From Simplicispira lacusdiani (GTDB lineage: Bacteria > Pseudomonadota > Gammaproteobacteria > Burkholderiales > Burkholderiaceae_C): 64,000 nt of DNA. The first letter of the stretch is position 1; each line of letters opens with the position of its first letter. The stretch spans positions 1 through 64,000 of the forward strand of contig NZ_QXGR01000003.1 in NCBI RefSeq assembly GCF_003604195.1, given 5' to 3'. The notes under the pieces are model-generated. The model saw only the letters and a program-made list of their open reading frames with translations, ran no database searches and had not been told where the DNA came from. Of this stretch, positions 8,802 to 20,134 are shown piece by piece. The position numbers and the translations under genes are program-made.

Positions 8802-9959
8802 CGCCGCCAGGGGCCGAAGCACCGCCGCATCGGGCCGCTCCAGCCATTCGGCGAATTCCTCCGCCAACCGCGCGCTGGCCGACACCGCCGCCTGCCAGGC
8901 GCGCACGCGCCCCGGGGTATCGCCGGCATAGTGCATGAAGTCCTGGCGGTCGGGCAGCTTGGCGTTGGGCAGGCCGCGCACCCATTCGGGGTTGGGCGCC
9001 AGCACCACCATGGTGTCGAGCGCGGTCGTGGCCTTGTGGCGCCACTTGAGTTGCTTGTCGAGCCAGCCCGGCACCACCGCGCGCTGGAAATGCGGGTACA
9101 GCACCAGGCCTGGTGATTCAGGGCCTTTTTGGCTTCCAGCGCCCTCCTGGCAAGCGCCAGAAGCTATGTTTTTCATAGCATCTCCCGCGCCATAGCGCAG
9201 GTGCAGGTGGTAGTCGGTGATGCCGCCGTCCCAGTAGGCGCCGGGCGGCGCGCCCGGAATGTGGTGCACGGCCTGCAGCACGAACGGGATCGAACAACTG
9301 GCCTGCAGCGCCGGCATGAAATTGGCCGGCGTCAACGCCACCTGGCGCGTGCGGTAGTCGCGCGTGCCGAAGGGCAGCGGCGCGCACACGCCCTGCGGAC
9401 CGGGCGAGGAAAACACCACGCGCTCCAGCCACGCGCCCATGGCCGGGCGGTGCACCGCGTTGGCCAGGAAGGCGCCCAGGTAGCCCAGCGGCGTAGCGAT
9501 GCCGTGCTCGCGCGCCAGCAGGTGGCGCCCGCGCGCCGTGACGATGTGCAACCGGTAGCGCGGGTGGCGCAGCAGCGCCTCCACCTGGCCGCCGTAGAAG
9601 GCCTGCAGCGTCTGGCCGAACCGTTCGCTCACATGGCGGGGCGTGGGCCGGCTGCGGCCGGGCGGCGGCTCGTAGTGCTGGTGGATGTAGTCATGCTCCA
9701 GCCGCTCGAAGGCCGCCAGGCTGCCCGGCAGGCAGGCCGTGGCCATGCGCCAGGCGCCGATGGAGGCCCCCACCAGGTGCACCTCGTGCGCGGAGCGGGC
9801 CAGCCATTCACCGAAGATGAAGCGGTCCAGCGGCCCCAGGATCAGCCCCTTGGGGCCGCCGGCCGCTGCGGGAATGGTGCGCACATCCTGCGGCTGCAGG
9901 CCATGGCGGCGCAGATGCGCCAGCGCCACCGGGCCGGCATGGATGTGCAGGGCTTTCAT
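8796..9959 (-). CDS. Patatin-like phospholipase family protein
   Basis: A 387-residue patatin-fold protein. The glycine-rich oxyanion loop AAGGPKGL is near residues 32-39, the nucleophile elbow GASIG is at 64-68 (Ser66), and the catalytic Asp is in YWDGG (Asp244), giving the Ser-Asp dyad of lipid acyl hydrolases. Residues 259-284 (GDAMKNIAS... to ...GPESPG) are encoded by a copy of the dispersed repeat and look like an in-frame insertion just after the catalytic Asp. No signal peptide is seen. It is convergent with the GGDEF-EAL gene and 36 bp downstream of the HDOD gene. Whether the insertion leaves the enzyme active is not visible. Confidence 0.82.
   Translation of the reverse strand: MKALHIHAGPVALAHLRRHGLQPQDVRTIPAAAGGPKGLILGPLDRFIFGEWLARSAHEVHLVGASIGAWRMATACLPGSLAAFERLEHDYIHQHYEPPPGRSRPTPRHVSERFGQTLQAFYGGQVEALLRHPRYRLHIVTARGRHLLAREHGIATPLGYLGAFLANAVHRPAMGAWLERVVFSSPGPQGVCAPLPFGTRDYRTRQVALTPANFMPALQASCSIPFVLQAVHHIPGAPPGAYWDGGITDYHLHLRYGAGDAMKNIASGACQEGAGSQKGPESPGLVLYPHFQRAVVPGWLDKQLKWRHKATTALDTMVVLAPNPEWVRGLPNAKLPDRQDFMHYAGDTPGRVRAWQAAVSASARLAEEFAEWLERPDAAVLRPLAAP
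9121..9182. repeat. Dispersed repeat copy 3, inside patatin-like gene
   Basis: 'GGGCCTTTTTGGCTTCCAGC', 'CAAGCGCCAGAAGCTATG' and 'TTTTTCATAGCA' follow the block order of the intergenic copies. It is wholly inside the patatin-like coding sequence and keeps the reading frame. Confidence 0.75.
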
Positions 9960-9995
9960 GCGGCGAAGCGCGCGGGACCGGTGCGCGGAGGCCTC

Positions 9996-10841
9996 TCAGA
10001 CAAGGTAGTCCGCGGCCTCGGGCTCGGGTTCGGGATCGGTCTTGGGGGTCCAGTCGATCGGGTCCTGGCGCAGCACCATGTCGATGTCCAGCCCCAGGGC
10101 CAGGCCCACCTGATCGGGGAAGGTAACCACCATTTCCCGCTCATCGAGCCCCGATTCGTGGGCCCGCACGCGCCATGCGGCCAGGTGGATCACGCCCGCC
10201 AGCGGTTCATAGGCGCGGTTGTCGAACGGCGCGTGCTGGTAGCTCAGCGCATCGACCACCACCGCAGGCAGTTGCCAGCGCCGCGCCAGCGCCGCGCTCA
10301 CGCGGCCATAGCAGTAGCCGAAGATGCGCGATTCGACCTTGCCCCGGCGGATGTCCAGCGGCGGCACCAGGGTGTTGAGCGACTGGATGCGCTCGGGGTC
10401 GGCCAGGTGGATCAGCAGCTCGCCCAGGCCGTGCAGCAGGCCGGCGGTGTAGGCGGCGATCTGGTTCTGGTGCACGCTGCCCGCGAGCGAGCGCGCGAAC
10501 TTGGCGGTGTGCAGGCTGTAGCGCCAGAACTGCTGCAGGTTGATGCCTGGCACCGAGCGCGAGGTGGTGCCCAGCGTGGCCGAACTGACCAGATCACGCA
10601 GGTGCGACGTGTTCAGCAGGGCCAGCGCCTCGGGCACGCCCGCAATCTGGCGCGGCCCCTGGAAGCCATCGGAGTTGGCCAGCTCCAGCAGGCGGGCGGC
10701 CAGCGCGGGGTCGGACGCGAACAACTGGTTGACGCGCCGCAGGTTGGGCTCGTCATGGGCCAGCTCGTTCATGAGCAGCGCCACCGCGCGCGGCAGGCTG
10801 GGCAGAACGGCAGGCATGGCCAGCAGGGCATTCAAATCCAT
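9996..10841 (-). CDS. HDOD domain signalling protein
   Basis: A 281-residue protein made almost entirely of an HDOD domain, a relative of HD phosphohydrolases that lacks most metal ligands and usually acts as a scaffold in signalling. Visible family features are LPSLPRAVALLM, LAARLLELANS, the region around AYTAGLLHGLGELLI and the later ARRWQLPAVVVDAL. The tail is acidic (DPEPEPEAADYLV). The ATG at 10841 opens the domain; an upstream frame would start inside the end of tex and adds a basic, unrelated stretch. It lies 46 bp downstream of tex. A partner among the nearby c-di-GMP proteins is possible but not shown. Confidence 0.82.
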   Translation of the reverse strand: MDLNALLAMPAVLPSLPRAVALLMNELAHDEPNLRRVNQLFASDPALAARLLELANSDGFQGPRQIAGVPEALALLNTSHLRDLVSSATLGTTSRSVPGINLQQFWRYSLHTAKFARSLAGSVHQNQIAAYTAGLLHGLGELLIHLADPERIQSLNTLVPPLDIRRGKVESRIFGYCYGRVSAALARRWQLPAVVVDALSYQHAPFDNRAYEPLAGVIHLAAWRVRAHESGLDEREMVVTFPDQVGLALGLDIDMVLRQDPIDWTPKTDPEPEPEAADYLV

Positions 10842-10887
10842 GGGATCAGCGCTGGGGTTGGTGTCCTGCCGATTATGTACCCACTTG

Positions 10888-13251
<2,364 letters not shown>

Positions 13252-13377
13252 GTGCTGCTGGTGTTGAAAACGCGAAGCGCGCGAGTTTGCCACAGCCGGC
13301 CGCGCCCCCGTGGCCCACGCACGGTACCATCGGCGCGGGACCGTCCCCCGAGCCACAACCCTGGAGCCCGCCCCGCC

Positions 13378-13977
13378 ATGAAGCCGATCTTTCCCGCCTG
13401 CCGCACATGGAGCGCCTGCCTGGCCACCGCCCTCGCCACCACGGCCGCCTGGCCGCAGGACAGCGAAGCCCCCCAGGCACCGCAGCCGCCCGCGCGGCTC
13501 GTGCCGTCGGAAGACGGCGCCCTGGTGATCGACCAGCGCTCAAAAGTCGCCTGGGCGCGCTGCGTGGAGGGCACGCAGTGGAACGGCAAGACCTGTGCCG
13601 GCCTGCCCCTGCTGTTCGACCGCGCCGAGGCCATGGCGGCCGCGAGCGCGCGCGCCAAGACCGACGGCGTGGCCTGGCGCCTGCCGCGCGCCAACGAGCT
13701 GCGCCATCTGGTGAACAAGCGCGCCATTCCCCCGGGGGTGGATGCGGCGCTGTTCCCGGCGGCGCCGGGCACCTGGCACTGGAGCAGCACCACCAAGATC
13801 CGCACCAACAGCATCAATGCCTACAACTACGGCAGCGCCATGCGGGGCAGCACCGGGGGCACCACCAGCCACATGTCGGTGCGCCAGGCCTGGGCCGTGG
13901 ACATGGGGTCGGGCGAAGCCAGCGACGTGGACAAGACCAGCCGGCTGCCAGCGCGGCTGATCCGCCCCTGGCCCTGA
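13378..13977 (+). CDS. Exported DUF1566 (Lcl-like) protein
   Basis: A 199-residue protein with a likely signal peptide (basic start, hydrophobic stretch, cleavage near TAAWPQ). The rest matches DUF1566/Lcl-C domains: 'G..V.D.RSKVAWARC', 'GVAWRLPRANEL', 'WHWSSTTK' and a closing 'RLIRPWP'. Such domains share a C-type-lectin-like fold and occur in exported proteins of unknown role. The ATG at 13378 was taken because it opens the signal peptide. Its stop is 1 bp from that of the convergent c-di-GMP gene, with no room for a separate terminator. No function can be assigned. Confidence 0.75.
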   Translation: MKPIFPACRTWSACLATALATTAAWPQDSEAPQAPQPPARLVPSEDGALVIDQRSKVAWARCVEGTQWNGKTCAGLPLLFDRAEAMAAASARAKTDGVAWRLPRANELRHLVNKRAIPPGVDAALFPAAPGTWHWSSTTKIRTNSINAYNYGSAMRGSTGGTTSHMSVRQAWAVDMGSGEASDVDKTSRLPARLIRPWP

Positions 13978-13978
13978 C

Positions 13979-16900
13979 TCAGCCGGAAAGGCCTTCGCCG
14001 AGCAGCGCGTCGATCTGCGCTGCCGGCACCGGGCGGCTGAACCAGTAGCCCTGCGCCTCGTCGCAGCCGGCCTGGGCGAGAAAGTGGCGCTGCTCGTCCG
14101 TCTCCACGCCCTCGGCGATCACGGTCAGTTGCAGGTTGTGGCCGAGCTGGATGACGGCGTTGACGATGGAGGCGCCGTCCGAACCCAGGAGCATGTCGCG
14201 CACGAAGGACTGGTCGATCTTGAGCTTGTCCACCGCCAACTGCTTGAGGTAGGACAGGCTGGAATAGCCGGTGCCGAAATCGTCGATCGAAAGTTTCACT
14301 CCCAGGGCCTTGAGGCCGTGCAGGGTGCGGATGGTGGCTTCCACATCCTGCAGCAGGATGGATTCGGTCAGCTCCAGCTCCAGCAGCCCGGGCCGCAGGC
14401 CCGAGGCCGCGATCGCCGTGGACACCAGGTCCAGCACATTGCCCCGCTTGAACTGCAGGGCCGACAGGTTGACCGCCACCACCGGAGGCCGCTCCAGCCG
14501 GTCCTGCCAGATCCGGCCCTGCCGGCAGGCCTCACGCAGCACCCATTCGCCGATGGGCACGATATGGCCACTGCGCTCGGCCAGCGGGATGAACGTTCCG
14601 GGCGGCACTAGCCCATCGGTGGGATGCTGCCAGCGCAGCAGGGCCTCCACGCCGGTGATCCGGCCCGAGCCCAGGTCGATCTGGGGCTGGTAGTGCAGCA
14701 GGAATTCCTGGTTGCGCAAGGCACTGGACAGCCCGCCCGTGAGACGGATCTGCTCCAGCATGCCGGTGTTCATTTCCCGGGAGAAGAAGCGGTAGGTGTT
14801 GCGCCCCGCCTCCTTGGCGCTGACCAGCGCCGCGTGGGCGTGCTTGAGCAGGCTCTCGAAATCGGCGCCGTCCTCCGGGTGCATGCCGATGCCGATGGAG
14901 CACGCCACGTTGAGCATGCCGCCCTCGATGGGAATCGGCTCGACCAGCGCATCGCGGATGGCATGCGCCACCCCGGCCACGGCCGGCGCGTCCTGGTGGC
15001 CTGCGAGCATCACCACGAATTCGTCGCCGCTGAGGCGGCAGACGGTGGCGGTGACGGGCACGCAACGCCGCAGGCGCTCGACCACCTTGACGAGCACCTG
15101 GTCGCCCTGCGAATAGCCCAGGCTATCGTTGATCTGCTTGAAATGGTCCAGATCCATGTACAGCAGGGCGATCCGGCTCTGGTCGCTCTGGGCCACCAGC
15201 GCGGCATGCTCGAAGCGGTCGCGCAGCAGCAGGCGGTTGGGCAGATGGGTCAGCGGGTCGAAATGGGCCAGGAACTCCAGCTGCTCCTTGGCCTGCGCGT
15301 GCTCCACGCGCGTGCGCAGGGTGGTGATGCCGAAGGCCAGGTCGGAGGCCAGTTCGATCAGCAGGCGGATCTCTTCGGGATCGAAGCTGTACTCCTCGTG
15401 GGAATACAGGGCCAGGGCCCCCAGCACCGTGGCGTCGCAGACCAGCGGCAGGGCCACGCAGGAGCGCAGGCCCCTGCGGTCGGCCTCCTCGCGCCAGAAT
15501 GCCATGCGCGGGTCGGTCGGGATGTGCTCGACCACACAGGGCTGCCCCGTGCGGATGGCCGTGCCCACCGGGCCGCGCCCACGCGGCACATCGGCCCAGG
15601 AGATCGGCAGGTGCTGGACCGAGCCGTCATGGTCGCCCGACTGCGCCATGAGCCGCACCGTGCGCGCCTCGTCGTGCAGCGCATAGCCCACCCAGGCCAG
15701 GCGGTAGCCGCCGCGCTCCACGCACAGGCGGCAGATCTCCATCAGCAGGCCCGGCTCCTCCTCGGCATGCACGAGCGCCATGTTGCAGTCGCTCAGCAGC
15801 CGCAGGTCGCGGTTGGCGCGCTCCAGGGCCAGCTTGTCCATGCGGCTGGCGGTGATGTCCTGCACCGTGCCGATGGAGCGCAGGGGCCGGGCGGAATCCG
15901 GGTCGTAGAAGGTTTCCCCCCGCTCGTGCACATACTTGATCCGGCCGTCCCGCATCTTCAGGCGATGGGTCAGGTGATAGGGTTCCTTGCTCTCGATGGA
16001 GCGCGCATAGCCCTGGCGGACCAGCTCGCGGTCGTCCGGATGGATGGCTTCGAGGAAGGCGTCATAGGAGGCCTGGAACTGCGCCGGGTCGATCTCGAAG
16101 ATGCGGAAGGTCTCGTCGGACCAGGTCAGCACGTTCGTCGCCAGGTCCAGCTCCCAGTGACCGATCAGGGCCAGCCGCTGGGCTTCTTTCAGGCGCGTCT
16201 CGCTGCGCTGCAGGTCCCACTGCGCCTGCTGGCGCTCATCGGTCATGTGCTTGAGCTTGAGCTGCGTTTCGGCCAGGCGCGCCAGCACCGTGCCCGGCTG
16301 CGCACCGGCGGCCTGCGGCGGGATGGAGAAATCCCCCTGCCCCAGGCGCGTGATCCGGGCATGCACCTCGTCCACCGAGCCCCCCATCACGGCGCGCAGC
16401 GCGCGCGCGGTGCGGTAGAGCATGAACACCAGGGCCAGCCCGCAGGCCACGAAGACCCAGCGCAGGAACAGCGCGCGGCGTTCGGCCTGTTCCACTTCGC
16501 GGCGGGTCCGCTCCGTCATGAGGCCGTAGAAAAGGTCCACCGGCTGCAGGATGGACGCCTTGGCCGCGAGGTAGTTCGCGTCGTGCAGCATGGCCAGGGC
16601 CTGCGCATGGCTGGCGCCCGCGCCGCTGCCCTGCGCCTGCCGCAGTTGCATGGCTTCGCGCTCCAGGCGGGTCAGGCCATCGGAGCGCGCCTTGGCCTGC
16701 GACAGCAGGTCGAACTCCTGGGGCGTGAAACCGGCCTCGCGCATCAGCTCCAGCAAGGGTGTCTTGCGCTCGCTGTCCGGCCGGGGGGCGGAGCCGGTGG
16801 CGGTGGCCATGTCCCAATAGCTGCCGTCATAGCGCTCGGGGCGGGCCTGGAGGCCGTCGCGGATGTCCAGGATGTGCTGGTAGTTGCGCGTGAACCGCTC

Positions 16901-17116
16901 ATCGCCCGTGACCACGTACAGCCGGGCCATGCGCGTCAGATCGTCGGAGGACTGGCGCATCTCGTCGGCCAGCAGGTGCGACTGCAGGCGGTGCCGGTTG
17001 GCCACGTCGATGGTCTTTTCCGCGCTGACGTAGACCACGAACGCCACCGCCATGACCATCAGAACGGCCAGGGTGTACCCGATATGGCGCGTGAACGAGG
17101 AGGATGTCTGGGACAT
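13979..17116 (-). CDS. Membrane PAS-GAF-GGDEF-EAL protein
   Basis: A 1045-residue c-di-GMP protein. TM helices lie at about 13-31 and 216-235 around a helical periplasmic region (about 180 residues), followed by a HAMP-like linker, a PAS domain (about 305-425, with PAC-like RIKYVHERG), a GAF domain (about 435-600), GGDEF (about 610-780) and EAL (about 795-1040). The cyclase motif reads SGDEF (696-700), a variant found in some active enzymes; the RxxD inhibitory site is replaced by PVTA. EAL is at 824-826, with DDFGTG and EGVET intact. The ATG at 17116 is preferred; an ATG seven codons upstream is possible, and neither has a good ribosome site. Confidence 0.9.
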   Translation of the reverse strand: MSQTSSSFTRHIGYTLAVLMVMAVAFVVYVSAEKTIDVANRHRLQSHLLADEMRQSSDDLTRMARLYVVTGDERFTRNYQHILDIRDGLQARPERYDGSYWDMATATGSAPRPDSERKTPLLELMREAGFTPQEFDLLSQAKARSDGLTRLEREAMQLRQAQGSGAGASHAQALAMLHDANYLAAKASILQPVDLFYGLMTERTRREVEQAERRALFLRWVFVACGLALVFMLYRTARALRAVMGGSVDEVHARITRLGQGDFSIPPQAAGAQPGTVLARLAETQLKLKHMTDERQQAQWDLQRSETRLKEAQRLALIGHWELDLATNVLTWSDETFRIFEIDPAQFQASYDAFLEAIHPDDRELVRQGYARSIESKEPYHLTHRLKMRDGRIKYVHERGETFYDPDSARPLRSIGTVQDITASRMDKLALERANRDLRLLSDCNMALVHAEEEPGLLMEICRLCVERGGYRLAWVGYALHDEARTVRLMAQSGDHDGSVQHLPISWADVPRGRGPVGTAIRTGQPCVVEHIPTDPRMAFWREEADRRGLRSCVALPLVCDATVLGALALYSHEEYSFDPEEIRLLIELASDLAFGITTLRTRVEHAQAKEQLEFLAHFDPLTHLPNRLLLRDRFEHAALVAQSDQSRIALLYMDLDHFKQINDSLGYSQGDQVLVKVVERLRRCVPVTATVCRLSGDEFVVMLAGHQDAPAVAGVAHAIRDALVEPIPIEGGMLNVACSIGIGMHPEDGADFESLLKHAHAALVSAKEAGRNTYRFFSREMNTGMLEQIRLTGGLSSALRNQEFLLHYQPQIDLGSGRITGVEALLRWQHPTDGLVPPGTFIPLAERSGHIVPIGEWVLREACRQGRIWQDRLERPPVVAVNLSALQFKRGNVLDLVSTAIAASGLRPGLLELELTESILLQDVEATIRTLHGLKALGVKLSIDDFGTGYSSLSYLKQLAVDKLKIDQSFVRDMLLGSDGASIVNAVIQLGHNLQLTVIAEGVETDEQRHFLAQAGCDEAQGYWFSRPVPAAQIDALLGEGLSG

Positions 17117-17215
17117 GGCGCGGAACGTCCGGACCATTCTAGGGGGCATTGCCCACCGGAAACTGACGGGCAAACCCGCAATGGCGGCCCGCCCCCGCCG
17201 CGCGCGCGGCCGGCA

Positions 17216-17770
17216 TCAGGTGTCCGCGGCGAACAGCGAACCCGTGCCCCCGGGCCAGGCGCCCTCGATCTCCAGCATGCGCAGCTTGGTCATGGCCCCG
17301 CCCTCGGCCGAGAACCCACCGGGCCGGCGGCCAGCCGCGAGCACGCGGTGGCACGGCACCACGGGCGCGAAAGGGTTCAGCCCCAGCGCCTGGCCCACGG
17401 CGCGGGCAAGCTGGGGGTTGCCCAGCTCCTGCGCGATCTCGCCATAGGTACGCGTGCAGCCGGGGTCGATGGCGCGGGTGATCTCGTACACCCGGCGCTG
17501 CAGGGGCGTGAGGCCTTCCATGTCCAGCACCACCTCGCGCAGGCCGCGCCGCTCACCCGCCAGCAGGGCCTGCACGCCGGCGATGGCCTCGCGCACGCGC
17601 AGCGGCGGCATGTCCACCGCCGGGCACGGGCCGGTGTGGCGCAGCATGCGCTGGCGCGTGCCCTCGGCATCCACCTCGGGCAGTTGCACGGCCACGAGGC
17701 CCAGCGGCCCCCAGGCCATGCCGCAGGAGCCCAGGGCGGTGTCGAACAGGGTGTGGCCAGCGGCGCCCAT
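17216..17770 (-). CDS. ogt: Methylated-DNA-protein-cysteine methyltransferase
   Basis: A 184-residue O6-alkylguanine-DNA alkyltransferase, which transfers the alkyl group irreversibly to its own cysteine. The active site is seen as NPFAPVVPCHRVLAAG with the conserved PCHRV; the DNA-binding helix-turn-helix lies just before it (TYGEIAQELGNPQLARAVGQALG), and GGFS follows. It lacks an AdaA-type zinc domain, so it is an Ogt type rather than Ada. A dispersed repeat occupies the gap between its ATG and the SDR gene upstream on the same strand. Confidence 0.93.
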   Translation of the reverse strand: MGAAGHTLFDTALGSCGMAWGPLGLVAVQLPEVDAEGTRQRMLRHTGPCPAVDMPPLRVREAIAGVQALLAGERRGLREVVLDMEGLTPLQRRVYEITRAIDPGCTRTYGEIAQELGNPQLARAVGQALGLNPFAPVVPCHRVLAAGRRPGGFSAEGGAMTKLRMLEIEGAWPGGTGSLFAADT

Positions 17771-17829
17771 ACGCTATGCTTTCAATAGCTTCTGGCGCTT
17801 GATGGATAAGCGCTGGAGGCCATTTTCAT
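17771..17829. repeat. Dispersed repeat copy 4
   Basis: This is one of the best-preserved copies: 'GCTTTCAATAGCTTCTGGCG', 'CTTGATGGATAAGCGCTGGA', 'GGCCATTTTCATG'. GCGCTT and AAGCGC form the inner inverted pair. It fills the space between the SDR and ogt genes. Confidence 0.8.
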
Positions 17830-17839
17830 GTGCAATCCG

Positions 17840-18745
17840 TCAATCGGCACGCAGCTGGGCCCGCAACTGCGCGCCGAGTTCGGGCTTGTCGGCGAACGGG
17901 TCGGTGGGGTTGCGCGCCAGCATGATGTCTTCCAGCCGGGTCTGCACGCCGCCAATGGCCTTGGGGTGGCTGTAGATGTAGAACTGGCCCGCCGCCACGG
18001 CGTCGAACACCTTCTGCGCCACCTCGGGCGCCGTCACCTTGCCCGAGCTGACGGCCTTGCCGATCATGGCCTGGCCGATGAGCTGGCTCTTGGTGGGCTT
18101 GTCGGCGCCCAGAGCGCCGGGGCGGTTGCGCTGGCTGTCGTTGATGCCGGTGGCCACGAAGTACGGGCACAGCACGCTGGCGCCGATCTGGTCGGTGACG
18201 AGCGAGAGGTCTTGGTACAGCGTCTCGGACAGGCTCACCACGGCGTGCTTGCTCACGTTGTAGATGCCCATGTTGGGCGGCGCCAGCAGGCCCGCCATGC
18301 TGGCGGTGTTGACGATGTGGCCGCGCCAGGCCGGGTCTTTCTTGGCGGCCTCCAGCATCATGGGGGTGAACACGCGCACGCCGTGCACCACGCCCATGAG
18401 GTTCACGCCCAGCACCCACTCCCAGTCCTTGACCGAGTTCTCCCACACCAGGCCGCCCGCGCCCACGCCAGCGTTGTTGAACACCAGGTGCGGCGCGCCA
18501 AAGCGCTCCAGCACGGCGGCGCCCAAGGCCTCCATCTGCTCCGCGTTCGACACGTCCACGCGCTGGGCCAGTACCTGGGCACCGGCGGCGCGCATTTCGG
18601 CGGCGGCGGCGTCCAGCGCGTCCTGCTGCACGTCCACCAGCACCAGGTTCATGCCCAGGCGCGCGCCGATGCGCGCGCATTCCAGCCCAAAGCCGGAACC
18701 CGCGCCGGTCAGCACCGCGGTCTTGCCCTTGAAGTCGTCGATCAT
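17840..18745 (-). CDS. Short-chain dehydrogenase/reductase
   Basis: A 301-residue classical SDR. The cofactor loop TGAGSGFG is at about 14-21, NNAG follows near residue 90, the catalytic Ser is in VNTASMAG and the Tyr-Lys pair in YNVSK. Length is slightly above the family norm because of a C-terminal extension after ASVLCPYFVATG. It probably oxidises or reduces a hydroxyl/keto group; substrate unknown. Its ATG overlaps the stop of the GST gene (ATGA at 18742-18745), so translation is likely coupled. Confidence 0.88.
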   Translation of the reverse strand: MIDDFKGKTAVLTGAGSGFGLECARIGARLGMNLVLVDVQQDALDAAAAEMRAAGAQVLAQRVDVSNAEQMEALGAAVLERFGAPHLVFNNAGVGAGGLVWENSVKDWEWVLGVNLMGVVHGVRVFTPMMLEAAKKDPAWRGHIVNTASMAGLLAPPNMGIYNVSKHAVVSLSETLYQDLSLVTDQIGASVLCPYFVATGINDSQRNRPGALGADKPTKSQLIGQAMIGKAVSSGKVTAPEVAQKVFDAVAAGQFYIYSHPKAIGGVQTRLEDIMLARNPTDPFADKPELGAQLRAQLRAD

Positions 18746-19677
18746 TGCTCTGCCTTTCTCAGTACATATCCGATACGGGGGAAGTGAACGTGCACCGTAC
18801 CCGCGCGCGGGTCGGTGCGGCGCAGCGTGTAGCGCGTGCGCGTGGCGGCCACCAGTTCGCCGGCCGTGGGCTCCTGGCCGAAGCTCTCGGCCGCCACGGT
18901 GACGGGGCTACCCAGCGGAATACCGTGCTCGTCCTGGAACACATCGTCCAGCAGTGGCGCCGGCTCGGCGTTGGCGGCCACGGTGATGGCGTCCTGCGCG
19001 CTGAACTTCTCCATGCGGCCGCCGTCCAGCGCGGCGATGCGGTCCATCCACTCCACCACGGCGGGCACGGGCTCGAAGATGCCGGCCATGGCCGGCGTGC
19101 ACACGCGCGTGAACCACAGCGGGTGGTAGGTAGCGAAGTCGGCCACGCAGGGCTCGGCGCCAAACAGGAAGTCGTGCTCCTCCACCATGTGGGCGATGCG
19201 CCGCAGGTACGAGCGGTAGGCCGCCGTGGCGTCCGCCGGGCGCAGGCGCAGCGTGCCGGCGCTCATCTCGCGGCGGTCCTCGGCGAAGGCCTTGGCGGCC
19301 TCGGGCGGCAGGCGGGCGAACATCTCGGCGGCGCCGCGCGGTTGCAGGTTGTAGGCCATGGCGGCCCAGAACAGCGTGGTGTCGGCCCACTGCGCGAACA
19401 CGCGCGCCACGCCCTTGAGGTGCGGCGGGAACAGCACGGGCTCGGGCTGCTCGTGCTCCAGCACGTGGCAGATCAGCGCGGTGTCGCAGTAGATGTCGGC
19501 GCCGATCTGCAGGATGGGCGTCTTGCGGTAGCCGCCGGTGAGCGCCACCACGTCGGGCTTCGGCGCCACGCTGGGGATGATGACGGACTTCCAGGCCAGG
19601 TTCTTGAAACCCAGCACGCGGCGGATCTTCTCGGCGAACGGCGAGGCCGGGTAGTGGTGCAGGATGAGCTTGGTCAT
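18742..19677 (-). CDS. Glutathione S-transferase family protein
   Basis: A 311-residue protein with an N-terminal thioredoxin-like GST domain (LILHHYPASPFAEKIRRVLG, then the cis-Pro segment YRKTPILQIGADIYCDTALI) and a helical second domain. The final 60-70 residues (after about 245) form an extra segment beyond the usual length of about 210-230. The gene overlaps both neighbours by 4 bp (GNAT stop over its ATG; its stop over the SDR ATG). Glutathione conjugation or isomerase activity is family knowledge; the substrate is unknown. Confidence 0.82.
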   Translation of the reverse strand: MTKLILHHYPASPFAEKIRRVLGFKNLAWKSVIIPSVAPKPDVVALTGGYRKTPILQIGADIYCDTALICHVLEHEQPEPVLFPPHLKGVARVFAQWADTTLFWAAMAYNLQPRGAAEMFARLPPEAAKAFAEDRREMSAGTLRLRPADATAAYRSYLRRIAHMVEEHDFLFGAEPCVADFATYHPLWFTRVCTPAMAGIFEPVPAVVEWMDRIAALDGGRMEKFSAQDAITVAANAEPAPLLDDVFQDEHGIPLGSPVTVAAESFGQEPTAGELVAATRTRYTLRRTDPRAGTVHVHFPRIGYVLRKAEQ

Positions 19678-20132
19678 GTGGGGCTCCAGAGCATCTCGAT
19701 GTGGGGAATGTCGTCTTCGAGGTATTCCTCGGACACGGCCGCGAAACCCAGCGCGCCGTAGAACGGTTGCAGGTGCGCCTGCGCGCTGATGCGCACCGCC
19801 CTGCCCGGCCAGGCCTGGCGGCAGCGCGCCAGCCCTTCCTGCATGAGCACGCGGCCCAGGCCCTGGCCGCGCGCCTCGGGCGCGGTGACCACGCGGCCGA
19901 TGGCGGGCTCGGCGTATTTCACACCCGGGTCCACCACGCGCAGGCAGGCCATCAGCCTGCCCGCGCCGTCATGGCCCAGCAGGTGCCAGGAATGCTTGTC
20001 GGCGTCGTCCGGGTCCTGGTAGGGGCCCTGCTCCAGGATGAAGACGCGGCAGCGCAGGGCCAGCGCGTCGTGCAGCGCGTGGACGCCCAGGTCGTCGAAA
20101 CGCGCCCAGGTCCAGTGCAATGCCAGCGGCAT
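19674..20132 (-). CDS. GNAT acetyltransferase, ElaA-type
   Basis: A 152-residue GNAT protein resembling ElaA: LRCRVFILEQGPYQDPDDAD near the start, then the acetyl-CoA loop with IGRVVTAPEARGQGLGRVLM and the late FYGALGF. It transfers an acetyl group from acetyl-CoA to an unknown amine. The ATG at 20132 lies 2 bp after the stop of the CurA-like gene and its stop overlaps the GST start, so it is embedded in one operon. Confidence 0.85.
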   Translation of the reverse strand: MPLALHWTWARFDDLGVHALHDALALRCRVFILEQGPYQDPDDADKHSWHLLGHDGAGRLMACLRVVDPGVKYAEPAIGRVVTAPEARGQGLGRVLMQEGLARCRQAWPGRAVRISAQAHLQPFYGALGFAAVSEEYLEDDIPHIEMLWSPT

Positions 20133-20134
20133 GT

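Noticed and set aside
14624..17788. A 1054-codon open frame antisense to the PAS-GAF-GGDEF-EAL gene
   Set aside because: It is a low-complexity mirror of a well-supported multidomain protein, with no recognisable domain.
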